From positions 1-61,212 of the forward strand of contig NZ_AJHJ01000028.1 of NCBI RefSeq assembly GCF_000257645.1: DNA of 61,212 nt. Reading direction: 5' to 3'. Shown here piece by piece: positions 19,088-28,254 of this stretch. The notes under the pieces are model-generated. The model worked only from the letters and a program-made list of their open reading frames with translations. It was not told where the DNA came from and did not search any database. How positions within the stretch are numbered: position 1 is the first letter of the stretch; each line of letters opens with the position of its first letter. The stretch is from Serratia sp. M24T3. GTDB lineage: Bacteria > Pseudomonadota > Gammaproteobacteria > Enterobacterales > Enterobacteriaceae. Made by a program: the position numbers and the translations under genes.

Positions 19088-21643
19088 ATGTCTATTATTT
19101 ATGATGCAAATATAGGTTCTACACTGAGTAACTGGTATGGTTCTATTGTTATATCTAAAATTCGAAACAATGATGGCTCTGCGGTGGAGGCGGAATCATT
19201 TTTATCGTTTTATTTTGTTGCTCCTGTGCCAGCGAGTGATGCTTTACAAATTAGCACGGTGCCTTGGATGGCTTTTTCCAGCGAAGTTAAAAATCAGCCC
19301 ATCGATGATAAAACTGTTTCCGTGATGATTACTATAAAGGCAGAGTCTGGGCAAAAGTTCTCTTTATCGGATAAAGATTGCATTACCATTCCTTTTGATG
19401 CACCAACGGCAACAACATCAAACCTACCAAAAATGCTTCCGGAATGTTGTTCAAAAATAACTATTACCGCAGACCAGTTACCCGCAACCGAAGGAACAAT
19501 TAATATTAACTGTGCTGTATCACCGGATGAAAAGAAATTAAATAATATAAAACCTGTTATAAAATTAAGTTACGGAGAAATTACGCAGACTGCTGAATTA
19601 AATCCGGGAAAACAGCAACAAATCAGTTTGTTATCGGGTAATTATTTGCTTCAAGCCGAAACGATTGAAAATGAAGATGCTACCGCCGTGGTTCCCGTTA
19701 TTGTTGCTCCTAAATTAGCCAATATTATTGCTGGAAACACATCTCATGTAGAGGTCTCATTTGGCAAGGTAAGTTATTTTAGTGCAGTAGATTTTAAAAT
19801 CGAAAAAGCAGAAGAGATTGCAGATGAGCAATTAAAGGTTTCCCTGAAAACAGAGGAAGAAATATATAATTTTGATGTGCTTACAGGTGTAAGTAAAAAT
19901 ATACGTCGTATTAGTTATGATGGTAATTTGTCAACTGATATCACGCCGTTGAAATTAAATAACAAACATATCTCCTTTAACGTTCCAGTATTGAAACTAG
20001 AGGGCAATCTTGTCAATCACGTTATTACACGTGATATGATGGAATGCACCGAGAGTAAAACATCTACTTTTCAACCATTAAAATTTAAAATTAACACGGA
20101 TAGTGAAATTTCCAAAAAAATGACTGTCCGGTTATTATCCGATGAAATGAATTACGTTCAGGAAATCGAGGTAAAGAATCTGACAATAACATTGCCTTTA
20201 GCAGTAATGCCAGGCTCATACCGTGTAGTTATCGAAAACTTTATTGATAATAAAATATTACATATCGTAAAAAATGCTGAGCTATTGGTTGTAAACAGTA
20301 CGGATGAAAATATTCTCAATATTGATATAAAACGTTCTGCCAATCTATCAGTCCGTGGTTTTCCCGATTATCTGTCATTTGGTGGTTGCATCACGTTTGA
20401 AGGCAATAACAAGGACTTATTGGTTAATGCCCGCACCTCATCAATATTTAAATATGCAGGTACTGGTGGTGATGGAAATCCCCATGAGTTTCTTGCTAAG
20501 GATGATGCCACAGTGAATTCGATTAATATGGCCCGTGCCATTGAAAATGAATTACCTGCTGACGGAAATGTTTTACCAGTGATGATCTCTTACACAGTTC
20601 AATTATCAGGTGGTGGTATATCGGGTCTTGGCGATCGAGATGCTCATATGCACTGCTATGGTAATTTTATTCTAGCCTTATCTACGGCACAAAAAAGACA
20701 GGATGCTGCACACCCAGTTTCTGCTGGTTTTATCGTAAACCCTGATTTTCTCGGCGAATGTCAAAAAAATAATATTACTAAAGAAACTCCAATGCCTGTT
20801 CGCAGTCCGTTAGGCGATGCGCTAAAGCACTGGAATATCGATTTGGCAATCCCTGAAGCTATTGAAGATAATGTGGGGGGGTATATTCAAAGCGTTAACT
20901 GGTTGGCTCGCACCATTGCTCCATCAGTTACGTTTGGTTGGCAAATTAATCTTTGGGGAGTCGGAAGTTCTATATGGATCTATGATAATAAAGGTTCTAT
21001 GACGCCACAAAAAGCAGGGAAGGATACCGCAGATTATCTTAAATCCTTGCAGGTCTATAGTGGGGATTATTGCCCGGATTTCTTGGCTATTGACCGCTAT
21101 GAGGCTGATGACTTAACTATTCGCTCTTATGTTAATAGCTATTGCTATGGCCCGCATGAATGGCGTCGATTCTATGATTTTTGTGCTGAAGTTAGCGAAC
21201 AGCTTAACTGCCCTGTAATGCCTTGGCAAATTCCTGCCAGCCGCACGCCTTTAAAAACAGATTATGTGACCGATAATTTTGAGGAGCAGCATTGGGGCTC
21301 TAGCGCTAACTACTTGTTTGGCGATGCCGCGCTTGGCTCTGACGTAAAAAATATCCACTCGACGATTCGTGAGTTTGATTTCAACAAATATGCTCCGGCT
21401 ACGGCGGCACAGGTAGGCGCAACGCCTGAGCACATGTATACGCGCAAAGGCAAATTCGACGTCTCTGAACCTGGTTATAAAGATTTTGCAAAACAGGGAA
21501 TTTTCGCCGTTCTGCTAGGTGGCGGCTGTACGTTGGGTATTGTTCCACCATTAAGTTGTACCGCCGCTGATACGGCTTGGGTTGGTGACAGGCTAAATGC
21601 TTACCGCGATCAACCATTAACATTCCTGGATACATTGAAATAG
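19088..21643 (+). CDS. Large putative carbohydrate-active protein (beta-rich N-terminus, TIM-barrel-like C-terminus)
   Basis: I do not recognise the family with certainty. The 851-residue protein has no signal peptide. Residues 1 to about 430 look like several beta-sandwich modules in series; the first (NIGSTLSNWYGSIVISKI) recalls cellulose- or chitin-binding modules. The C-terminal 420 residues look like a barrel hydrolase: VSAGFIVNPDFLGEC, FGWQINLWGVGSSIW (near 616), PDFLAIDRYEADD (near 665), CPVMPWQIPASRTP (near 711) and EEQHWGSSANYLFGD (near 731). The acidic residues in DRYEADD and EEQHWG are candidate catalytic groups. AGGGA precedes the ATG. It is followed by a holin-like gene and a chitinase gene, so a role in chitin or glycan attack is plausible but inferred. 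Confidence 0.72.
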   Translation: MSIIYDANIGSTLSNWYGSIVISKIRNNDGSAVEAESFLSFYFVAPVPASDALQISTVPWMAFSSEVKNQPIDDKTVSVMITIKAESGQKFSLSDKDCITIPFDAPTATTSNLPKMLPECCSKITITADQLPATEGTININCAVSPDEKKLNNIKPVIKLSYGEITQTAELNPGKQQQISLLSGNYLLQAETIENEDATAVVPVIVAPKLANIIAGNTSHVEVSFGKVSYFSAVDFKIEKAEEIADEQLKVSLKTEEEIYNFDVLTGVSKNIRRISYDGNLSTDITPLKLNNKHISFNVPVLKLEGNLVNHVITRDMMECTESKTSTFQPLKFKINTDSEISKKMTVRLLSDEMNYVQEIEVKNLTITLPLAVMPGSYRVVIENFIDNKILHIVKNAELLVVNSTDENILNIDIKRSANLSVRGFPDYLSFGGCITFEGNNKDLLVNARTSSIFKYAGTGGDGNPHEFLAKDDATVNSINMARAIENELPADGNVLPVMISYTVQLSGGGISGLGDRDAHMHCYGNFILALSTAQKRQDAAHPVSAGFIVNPDFLGECQKNNITKETPMPVRSPLGDALKHWNIDLAIPEAIEDNVGGYIQSVNWLARTIAPSVTFGWQINLWGVGSSIWIYDNKGSMTPQKAGKDTADYLKSLQVYSGDYCPDFLAIDRYEADDLTIRSYVNSYCYGPHEWRRFYDFCAEVSEQLNCPVMPWQIPASRTPLKTDYVTDNFEEQHWGSSANYLFGDAALGSDVKNIHSTIREFDFNKYAPATAAQVGATPEHMYTRKGKFDVSEPGYKDFAKQGIFAVLLGGGCTLGIVPPLSCTAADTAWVGDRLNAYRDQPLTFLDTLK

Positions 21644-21796
21644 ATTTCTAATTAAATGAAGGAATAAATCAGAGGCAGAAAGCTCAGCTTTTTGTTTCTG
21701 ATTTTATAGCCGTAAAGCGAAGTCGTGATTATTAAAGAGGTGATAAATACTTGGGTTCGGGGTATTAAAGTATTTATCAGATAAGGTGATAATAAA

Positions 21797-22144
21797 GTGA
21801 ATAGTACGTTTATTATAATGTTTAACCAAATAATTTCTTATGTGAGTTTACATTTTACGTCTGGATCTAGTGTTGCCATGGGGGCCTCAACTGGAGCAAT
21901 ATACTATACGTTTACAGAAAAAACGCGTTCAAAATCTAAAACTATAGCTTTATTTATAATCTCATTTATGACTGGGATTATATCTGCTGAGTTCGCAGCC
22001 AATTTTCTTTCTGCAATAACGCCAAGTTCAGTAGTCGCTGAGGCTTCCTTTGGCGCCATGATTTCCTCTGCACTGTGTATAAAAATATTGAAAGCTATTG
22101 GTAATAACATCAATGATTTCGTTGCTCGCTTCAAGGAAAGTTGA
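21797..22144 (+). CDS. Holin-like small membrane protein
   Basis: The 115-residue product has about three hydrophobic segments: an N-terminal amphipathic stretch, GSSVAMGASTGAIYYTF (about 23-39), TIALFIISFMTGIISAEFAANFL (about 49-71) and VVAEASFGAMISSALCIKIL. A charged C-terminal tail ends KES. Size and layout match phage holin-type proteins. The start is GTG at 21797 with AAGGTG eight bases upstream. It lies between the 851-residue gene and the chitinase gene, as in export clusters where a holin and a peptidoglycan hydrolase release chitinases (ChiWXYZ of Serratia). No peptidase, endolysin or spanin gene is next to it, so the partner must be elsewhere or absent. Confidence 0.72.
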   Translation: MNSTFIIMFNQIISYVSLHFTSGSSVAMGASTGAIYYTFTEKTRSKSKTIALFIISFMTGIISAEFAANFLSAITPSSVVAEASFGAMISSALCIKILKAIGNNINDFVARFKES

Positions 22145-22409
22145 AATTCCTGTTTGTTGGTGGTTTTAATCTGGGTTGTTTTTAATTTTTATATTTATGC
22201 TTATGAAAAGTATTTTATTACCTTAAGGTTTAATGGTTTTTCAATATGTCATTAATTTACTATATAAAGCACATTTCAATTGTTGTGGTGTGTGTGTCAT
22301 TATTTGGAATATACGTTATGGCTTAATACGGTTAATTTAAACACGCCAAGGCAGAAGGATGAAATGCCTGCTGGTATGTAAAATATTATCTAATTATAAA
22401 GAGAGAAAA

Positions 22410-24431
22410 ATGAATAACAAAGTGATTAACAGTTTACTTGTCCAAAAAGATGAACATACAGAAAAAACGTATGAAATGGATAACTTTGATCCTAAAGTTG
22501 AGATTAGTAATTACAGCTATACCTCAAGTCGAGTAATGAAACCTGTTTATAATAAATATAAAACTCAGGGTAAACCTAAAGTTTTCGGTTATTACACTGA
22601 TTGGTCACAATATGATGGTCGATTAGATAATAAGTTCGAAAAAGATAACCGCGGGGCAGGCTATGACTTGGCTAATTTATCCCCAACGGCTTTTGATAAA
22701 ATTATTTTTGGCTTTATCGGTATTTTCGGTGACCAGGGAGATATGGTGAAAAAAATTGATGCTGCTGCATCATTACAAAATAAAAGCAAGTATGAACCTC
22801 TATTTTTGGATCCTTGGGGTGATTTCCAGTCATACCGTAACTGTGACCAGCCTGAAGCCTGGCGAGAGATTGACGTGGCCACAGTTACTCAGGAAAACTC
22901 GAAAGGGATCCTCGGTGGACTGCGTGATTTCCAGCAAAAAGCCAAAAAACTGGGTCATGAGCTGGCTCTTTCCATGAGTATTGGCGGCTGGACAATGAGT
23001 AATATTTTCCACGAACTGGCTGCTAGCTCAGAAAGCCGAAAGATCTTTGCTCTGGGTGTCGTAAAGCTGTTTAAACAGTTTCCAATGTTCAGCGAAATCG
23101 ATATCGACTGGGAATATCCTAACGATATCGGCAATGAGAACCCTTTTGGCCCGGAAGATGGTGATAACTATGTTTTGTTGATTAAAGAACTACGTCAGCA
23201 GCTAGATGCCGCCGGCCGTTCTGATGTCAAAATTAGTATTGCAGCGGCTGCTGTAGTGAAAAAAATTGTTCACTCTAAAATCAAGGAATTACTGGCTGTC
23301 GGTTTGTATGGTATCAATCTGATGACCTATGATTTCTTTGGTATACCGTGGGCAAAGGAATTAAATCACCACACCAACATTATGCCGAAAGAGCCTGATG
23401 GCGACTCCGTCGATACAGTTATCAATTATCTTATCGCGCAGGGTATTGCTTCTGACCGCATTAATATCGGATATGCCGGTTATTCACGCAACGCGAAAAA
23501 AGTCGAAATTGAAAGTTTCTCGCCGTTGAAAGGCTCACATGACCTTAAAAAAAGCCTGACTACCGGGACTTTAGAATCGGCAAGCACTGTTTGGGCCGAT
23601 TTAATTTATAACTATCTGGATCTCGAAAACCAATGCGGTCGCAACGGTTTTAATGTCTATACCGACCAAATTGCCGATGCCGATTATCTCTATAGCCCAC
23701 AGAGTAAATTGTTTTTGTCTATTGATACTCCACGAACAGTAAAAGCCAAGGGGGAGTATGTGATGAAGCATAATTTAGGGGCTTTATTCACTTGGACGAT
23801 TGATCAGGATAACGGTGTACTGGTTAATGCCGCGAGAGAAGGATTGGGCTGCGAGATTGAAACGCAAGTCATTGACATGAAACATTTTTATTTCGAGGGT
23901 ATCAATGTTAAGCCTAAAAACGGCGAAGATGAAAAAGAAAAAGAAAAAGAAAAAGATGAAGCAGATAAAACTAATCGTGCGCCAAAAGGAAATATCGCCC
24001 TGCGAGTGACTTCGGGATCCGTTGTGCAATTATCAGCGCAGGCTTCTAGCGATGAAGATGGCGATCAGTTGTCCTATCAGTGGATTCTGCCCGCGGGTAT
24101 TGTCAGCGCTGATACCAAAGCAGACGTTATTGAAATCAAAGCGCCTGATGTTTCCACGGCAACTGATTTTTCTTTTGAGCTGGTAGTTAAAGATGCAAAA
24201 GGCGCAGCGGCAGAAAAGCAATGCTTCGTTCTTACCGTAGTTAAATCGCAAAATGTGAAACCTGACCCAACGCCTAAAGATTATCCGGCATGGGTAGTGA
24301 GCGGCCATATTTACCGTAAAGGTGACAAAGTCATTTATGCGGGAGTTAAATATATTTGTATCAATCCGCATACTTCTAACTCAGGCTGGATACCGGGGGT
24401 TGCGATTACATTGTGGAATGAAACAGTGTAA
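22410..24431 (+). CDS. GH18 chitinase with PKD-like and chitin-binding (CBM5/12) domains
   Basis: This enzyme should hydrolyse chitin. The GH18 barrel spans about residues 55-480: it opens with KPKVFGYYTDW, has SIGGWTMSN and the catalytic signature D231-I-D233-W-E235 (Glu235 the acid/base), then GINLMTYDFFG and closing ALFTWTIDQDNG. A Lys/Glu linker near 508-520 leads to a PKD-type beta-sandwich and a C-terminal CBM5/12 module (YPAWVVSGHIYRKGDKVIYAG ending W). No signal peptide is present, which fits holin-assisted or Tc-linked release as for Yersinia entomophaga chitinases. The start at 22410 has GAGAG five bases upstream; an in-frame ATG at 22359 after AGGA is possible. A strong terminator follows. 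Confidence 0.93.
   Translation: MNNKVINSLLVQKDEHTEKTYEMDNFDPKVEISNYSYTSSRVMKPVYNKYKTQGKPKVFGYYTDWSQYDGRLDNKFEKDNRGAGYDLANLSPTAFDKIIFGFIGIFGDQGDMVKKIDAAASLQNKSKYEPLFLDPWGDFQSYRNCDQPEAWREIDVATVTQENSKGILGGLRDFQQKAKKLGHELALSMSIGGWTMSNIFHELAASSESRKIFALGVVKLFKQFPMFSEIDIDWEYPNDIGNENPFGPEDGDNYVLLIKELRQQLDAAGRSDVKISIAAAAVVKKIVHSKIKELLAVGLYGINLMTYDFFGIPWAKELNHHTNIMPKEPDGDSVDTVINYLIAQGIASDRINIGYAGYSRNAKKVEIESFSPLKGSHDLKKSLTTGTLESASTVWADLIYNYLDLENQCGRNGFNVYTDQIADADYLYSPQSKLFLSIDTPRTVKAKGEYVMKHNLGALFTWTIDQDNGVLVNAAREGLGCEIETQVIDMKHFYFEGINVKPKNGEDEKEKEKEKDEADKTNRAPKGNIALRVTSGSVVQLSAQASSDEDGDQLSYQWILPAGIVSADTKADVIEIKAPDVSTATDFSFELVVKDAKGAAAEKQCFVLTVVKSQNVKPDPTPKDYPAWVVSGHIYRKGDKVIYAGVKYICINPHTSNSGWIPGVAITLWNETV
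23931..23955 (+). repeat. In-frame hexanucleotide microsatellite in the chitinase linker
   Basis: About four copies of GAAAAA encode alternating Glu-Lys pairs between the catalytic and PKD-like domains. Gain or loss of a unit keeps the frame, so linker length could vary between strains. Confidence 0.8.
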
Positions 24432-24498
24432 TTACTGAAAACTGTCGAGTACTGGCACTAGAGTCCTTAAAACTCTAACTTATTGATGATAAATGCTA

Positions 24499-24523
24499 AA
24501 AGGCCTCTTTCGAGGCCTTTTTT
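24499..24523. terminator. Bidirectional terminator between the chitinase gene and glnQ
   Basis: A 9-bp stem AAAGGCCTC/GAGGCCTTT with a four-base loop is flanked by A-rich sequence on one side and T-rich sequence on the other. It can serve both convergent genes. Confidence 0.93.
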
Positions 24524-24524
24524 C

Positions 24525-25247
24525 TTAGGAAACGTGCTGCAGGAATTCGCGTAAACGATCGCTTGGCGGGTTGGCAATCAACTCGGCCGGAGGACCATCT
24601 TCAGCAATGCGACCTTTATCAATAAAGATCAGACGCGAAGCCACTTTCTCGGCAAAGCCGACTTCATGGGTCACAATAACCATTGTCATGCCTTCTTCCG
24701 CGAGATCTTTCATGACGGTCAGCACTTCATGACGCAGTTCTGGATCCAGCGCCGAGGTTGGCTCATCAAACAGCATCAGCTTAGGTTTGACTGCCAGCGC
24801 ACGGGCAATCGCCACGCGCTGCTGTTGGCCGCCAGAAAGCTCGGAAGGGTAGTGGTGCGCTCTTTCAGAAAGGCCCACTTTAGCCAGCAGCTCTTTTGCC
24901 AGTTTTTGTGCGTCATCCTTGCTCGCACCGCGCACGCGAATCGGGCCAAAGGCGACGTTTTCCAGTGCAGTCATGTGTGGGAACAGATGGAATTGCTGGA
25001 AAACCATGCCCGCTTCCTGACGAATAAGGCGCTCATCGACTTTAGGGTCGTTAACCTTCAGCCCATCGACTATCAAGTCACCGGAAGTGATTTCTTCCAG
25101 CTTGTTGATGCAGCGCAGCAGGGTAGATTTACCTGAGCCTGAAGGGCCGATAATGACCACGACTTCGCCCTGTTTGATGTTCAGCTCGATATTATGTAAC
25201 ACCTGGGTTTTGCCAAAGTGTTTGGAAACGTTTTTAAATTCAATCAT
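24525..25247 (-). CDS. glnQ: Glutamine ABC transporter ATP-binding protein GlnQ
   Basis: This is the 240-residue ATPase of the high-affinity glutamine importer GlnHPQ. Walker A is GPSGSGKST, the Q-loop region reads [19 protein letters not shown], the signature is [15 protein letters not shown] and Walker B is [14 protein letters not shown], followed by the H-loop His in VTHEVGF. Length equals E. coli GlnQ. The start overlaps the glnP stop by four bases, indicating translational coupling. It is the last gene of the unit and runs into the shared terminator. Confidence 0.97.
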   Translation of the reverse strand: MIEFKNVSKHFGKTQVLHNIELNIKQGEVVVIIGPSGSGKSTLLRCINKLEEITSGDLIVDGLKVNDPKVDERLIRQEAGMVFQQFHLFPHMTALENVAFGPIRVRGASKDDAQKLAKELLAKVGLSERAHHYPSELSGGQQQRVAIARALAVKPKLMLFDEPTSALDPELRHEVLTVMKDLAEEGMTMVIVTHEVGFAEKVASRLIFIDKGRIAEDGPPAELIANPPSDRLREFLQHVS

Positions 25248-25903
25248 AAAATTTTCAGTTTGCGTTCTAAGCGGCGCATCGCAAAGCTCAGTGCCAGCGT
25301 GATGATCAGATAGATAACGGCAACAGCACTCCAGATCTCCATCGCGCGGAAGTTACCGGCAATGATTTCCTGACCTTCACGAGTAAGTTCCGCTACGCCG
25401 ATAACAATAAACAGCGAGGTATCTTTGATACTGACGATCCATTGGTTACCCAACGGTGGCAACATGCGGCGCAGGGCCAAAGGCATGATGATGTAACGCA
25501 GCGTTGCACGACGGGAAAGCCCCAGCGCCAGGCCAGCTTCGTTAAAGCCACGGTTGATAGACTGCACGGCCCCGCGAGTAATCTCGGCAATATAGGCACC
25601 GGAGTTGATAATGATCGTTACCACGGCAGCGGTAAAGGGATCGATACGCAATCCGCTGATCATCATTGGCAAGGCAAAATAGATAAACATTACCTGAACA
25701 ACAATTGGAGTACCGCGAATAAGCTCGATAAATACCAGAGCAATATTACGGCTGATCATTCCACCAAATGCGCGCGCGAAGCCCGCAGTGACGCCGATAA
25801 TTACGCCGCCCACTAAACCCAGGATAGAAATCCACAGGGTCATCTTGGCGCCTTCAAGAAGGATAGGAAGAGCGGCCCAAACAACGCTCCAGTCAAACTG
25901 CAT
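25244..25903 (-). CDS. glnP: Glutamine ABC transporter permease GlnP
   Basis: The 219-residue inner-membrane permease forms the GlnP dimer through which glutamine passes. It shows several hydrophobic segments beginning [18 protein letters not shown], and the EAA loop that docks on GlnQ ([37 protein letters not shown]). Length matches E. coli GlnP. It lies about 110 bases after glnH and overlaps glnQ by four bases, the standard glnHPQ order. Confidence 0.97.
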   Translation of the reverse strand: MQFDWSVVWAALPILLEGAKMTLWISILGLVGGVIIGVTAGFARAFGGMISRNIALVFIELIRGTPIVVQVMFIYFALPMMISGLRIDPFTAAVVTIIINSGAYIAEITRGAVQSINRGFNEAGLALGLSRRATLRYIIMPLALRRMLPPLGNQWIVSIKDTSLFIVIGVAELTREGQEIIAGNFRAMEIWSAVAVIYLIITLALSFAMRRLERKLKIL

Positions 25904-26011
25904 GGATTAATCTCCTGATAAACAAAAACAAGCCGACCCTGGCGAAATTCACTCAGGGCCGGTGATATAGCTTCTAACGTTGACGGTAGGTTCTATATCG
26001 CAATACTTCGA

Positions 26012-26755
26012 TTATTTAGGTTCTGCATCGAACCATTTTTTATAGATAGCTGCATAAGTGCCGTTGGCGCGCAGAGTTTTCAGCGCGGCGTTAACTTTGT
26101 CACGCATTGGGCTGCCTTTCGGGAAGGCAATACCGTAGTCCTGACCTGCAACAGCCGGCCCTACAGTTTTGAAGTTACCGTGACCGGCAGTTTTGATGTA
26201 GTACTGAATGTTTGGTGCATCGAACAATACTGCGTCAGCACGGCCCGTACCCAATTCCATGTAGGCGCTGTCGATATTCGGGAACTGGCGAACGTCTTTA
26301 GGTTTCAGGTTGGAAGCAATGTAGTTGACAGAGCTGGTGCCGCTCTTGACTGCAATCACTTTACCGTTTAAGTCAGCGGTACTTTTGATGTCTTTATTGC
26401 TTGACTGCACCATGGTGATTAAACCGCTGGTATAATAACCATCAGAGAAATCAACAGCCTGCGCGCGCTGTGGTGTGATGGTGATACCAGCCAGAGCCAA
26501 GTCGATGTTTTTGGTCTGCAAAGCCGGGATGATACCGTCAAAGTCCATAGGCTTGAGGGTATAAGAAACTTTCATTTCTTTTGCCAGTGCAGCCCAAAGG
26601 TCGATATCAAAACCAACGTATTTGTCGCCCTGTTTAAATTCGAAAGGAACGAATGCGGTATCTGTAGCAACGATAAGTTTTTCTTGTGCTGCGTGTGAGC
26701 TTACTGCAAAGGCCAGCGTCAGTGCGGCCAGAGAAACCTTTAACATCGACTTCAT
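26012..26755 (-). CDS. glnH: Periplasmic glutamine-binding protein GlnH
   Basis: This is the solute-binding component that delivers glutamine to GlnPQ. The 247-residue precursor has a signal peptide ([22 protein letters not shown]) followed by the mature [32 protein letters not shown], close to the GlnH consensus. Ligand-site segments DGYYTSGL and VKSGTSS are present. It is the first gene of glnHPQ. Upstream are matches to a sigma-54 promoter and NtrC sites, so nitrogen limitation should induce it. Confidence 0.97.
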   Translation of the reverse strand: MKSMLKVSLAALTLAFAVSSHAAQEKLIVATDTAFVPFEFKQGDKYVGFDIDLWAALAKEMKVSYTLKPMDFDGIIPALQTKNIDLALAGITITPQRAQAVDFSDGYYTSGLITMVQSSNKDIKSTADLNGKVIAVKSGTSSVNYIASNLKPKDVRQFPNIDSAYMELGTGRADAVLFDAPNIQYYIKTAGHGNFKTVGPAVAGQDYGIAFPKGSPMRDKVNAALKTLRANGTYAAIYKKWFDAEPK

Positions 26756-26817
26756 AAGTGCAATTCCTTTAATTGTCTATGGGAATACATACCCTTTTAT
26801 AGTTACGTGGGGTGATA

Positions 26818-26833
26818 AGCAAAAGTTATACCA
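26818..26833 (-). promoter_or_regulatory. Candidate sigma-54 promoter of glnHPQ
   Basis: On the minus strand the sequence is TGGTAT-AACTT-TTGCT. The invariant GG and GC pairs of the -24/-12 elements are ten bases apart, as required for sigma-54. It lies 60-80 bases before the glnH start. The -24 element deviates from TGGCAC at three positions. Confidence 0.65.
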
Positions 26834-26907
26834 CATTTGCACATATCTTTAAATTCAATGGGTTAGTTTCCTGTTGGCGGCATGAAATGGTAAAGTACAC
26901 CGCGTAA

Positions 26908-26954
26908 TGCACCTTTGTGGTGCCGGTTGTTTTCGCAACGATCCTTTATGGTGC
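26908..26954 (-). promoter_or_regulatory. Tandem NtrC (GlnG) binding sites upstream of glnH
   Basis: A full site GCACC-TTTGT-GGTGC occupies 26909-26923, a perfect inverted repeat with the five-base spacer typical of NtrC. A weaker one, GATCC-TTTAT-GGTGC, lies at 26940-26954. The centres are 31 bases apart, close to three helical turns, so both face the same side. They lie about 80-130 bases upstream of the candidate sigma-54 promoter, the usual enhancer distance. Confidence 0.7.
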
Positions 26955-27172
26955 GAAACGCTAGGCTATACTAATTTTTGTCTCAAAAATGCGCATTTAT
27001 TAACATTTTTATACATTTAGTGCGCATTTCTGCTAACAAATATCCTTGCAAAGACGATTTATCGCCATTTTCTGGGGCGGGCAGTGTGCGTTAAAACGAG
27101 GCGTAGGGCAATGTGGGGAATTAATGCTCGAAATTGGTGCGGTTAAGTGGAGGTTATGCTAATTGAAAGGTG

Positions 27173-27201
27173 AAAAAAATGGGAAGCCTAAGCCTCCCAT
27201 T
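27173..27201 (-). terminator. Rho-independent terminator of dps
   Basis: Read on the minus strand, a TGGGAGGCTTAGGCTTCCCA-type hairpin runs into seven T. It lies about 55 bases past the dps stop. Confidence 0.88.
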
Positions 27202-27254
27202 GATTGTTGATGATTATTTCAAACAGTGATCATCAAAAACTGTCGCATTTAAAA

Positions 27255-27761
27255 CTATTCGATATTCGCTTCGATAAACCACAGGAATTTATCGAGATCA
27301 CGCGAAGCGGCTGTGAATATATCAGCAGTATCTTCGTCTTCCACCTGAGTAATCGCTTTACGCGTATCGTTAGCCACGATGGCATAGCGTTCGGCCAGTG
27401 CTTTCAGATGTTCCTGTACAGAGTGAATATTGGTTGGATAACTTTTCAGTGGCGTTTTATCGTTAACCACTTGCACGGTACCCAATGCTGTACCACCCAG
27501 CTGAATCACACGTTCTGCAATGGTATCCTGGTGGTCAGTGATGGCAGTACGGAAACCATCCAACATTTCATGCACGCCAATAAAGTTGGCTCCGCGCATG
27601 TTCCAGTGAGCCTGTTTGGTGATAAGCGACAGATCCACAAATTCCACTACCAGCTTGTTCAAAACCTTAATGGTTTCCAGCTTGGTGCTTTCGTCAACAT
27701 CATTGCGTGTATAAAGAAGCTCTGAAGATTTCGTTTTTACCAGTTTAGCGGTACTCATCAT
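27255..27761 (-). CDS. dps: DNA-binding ferritin-like protein Dps
   Basis: Dps forms a dodecameric shell that oxidises and stores iron and coats DNA in stationary phase and oxidative stress. The 168-residue protein has the Lys-containing flexible N-terminus ([12 protein letters not shown] after the first Met). The inter-subunit ferroxidase residues appear in [23 protein letters not shown] and [17 protein letters not shown] (His, His, Asp, Glu in the conserved spacing). Length matches E. coli Dps (167). An AGGA element precedes the start. In E. coli it also lies between glnHPQ and rhtA. The roughly 490 bases upstream are very AT-rich and should hold its promoter. Confidence 0.97.
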   Translation of the reverse strand: MMSTAKLVKTKSSELLYTRNDVDESTKLETIKVLNKLVVEFVDLSLITKQAHWNMRGANFIGVHEMLDGFRTAITDHQDTIAERVIQLGGTALGTVQVVNDKTPLKSYPTNIHSVQEHLKALAERYAIVANDTRKAITQVEDEDTADIFTAASRDLDKFLWFIEANIE

Positions 27762-28254
27762 TAATATCCTCTTCAGTGAGTAGTTAGTATTTTGTTCACG
27801 GAAATAAGTATAGCAAGCTTTGGCGATAACGTAGGAAAATATTACCTATCAATCCTATAGCCTAGAACTAATAATGTTCAATGGCGTTTTTGTTAAGTCA
27901 ATATTTACTGCCCTCATCGCTACAAAATTTATAAGCTTTGTAAAAACCATTCCCATATGGTTAATAAATAACTTATGGGTTGAAGTGGTAAATATCAACC
28001 TTTGGCCAAAAAATTATTTTCATTTTATTGATTAAAAAGGATTTTTTAGTTGTAAGAAAATCCTGTAATAATCCATTAATCTAAATGGTATTTATTTTCA
28101 TTGGCATTTAAATTCATGAATTTTTTATTATTAAGACTATTCTGTAATTTTGATGAATAATTATTCTAATAATAGGCGGATGTTGTGCAGGTTTTTTAAA
28201 GGAGAGCCGAGGCCCTCCTTTATATAATGTATTAACTAAAGTGTAATGTATTAA
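27762..28254. other. AT-rich intergenic region upstream of dps
   Basis: No gene is apparent. The region holds the dps promoter area. Near its far end, at about 28198-28221, is a GC-rich hairpin (arms AAAGGAGAGCC/GGCCCTCCTTT) that lies after the anti-sigma gene and may end that operon, although a T run is lacking. A 19-bp direct repeat (28225-28243 and 28244-28262) runs across the anti-sigma stop codon. Confidence 0.55.
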
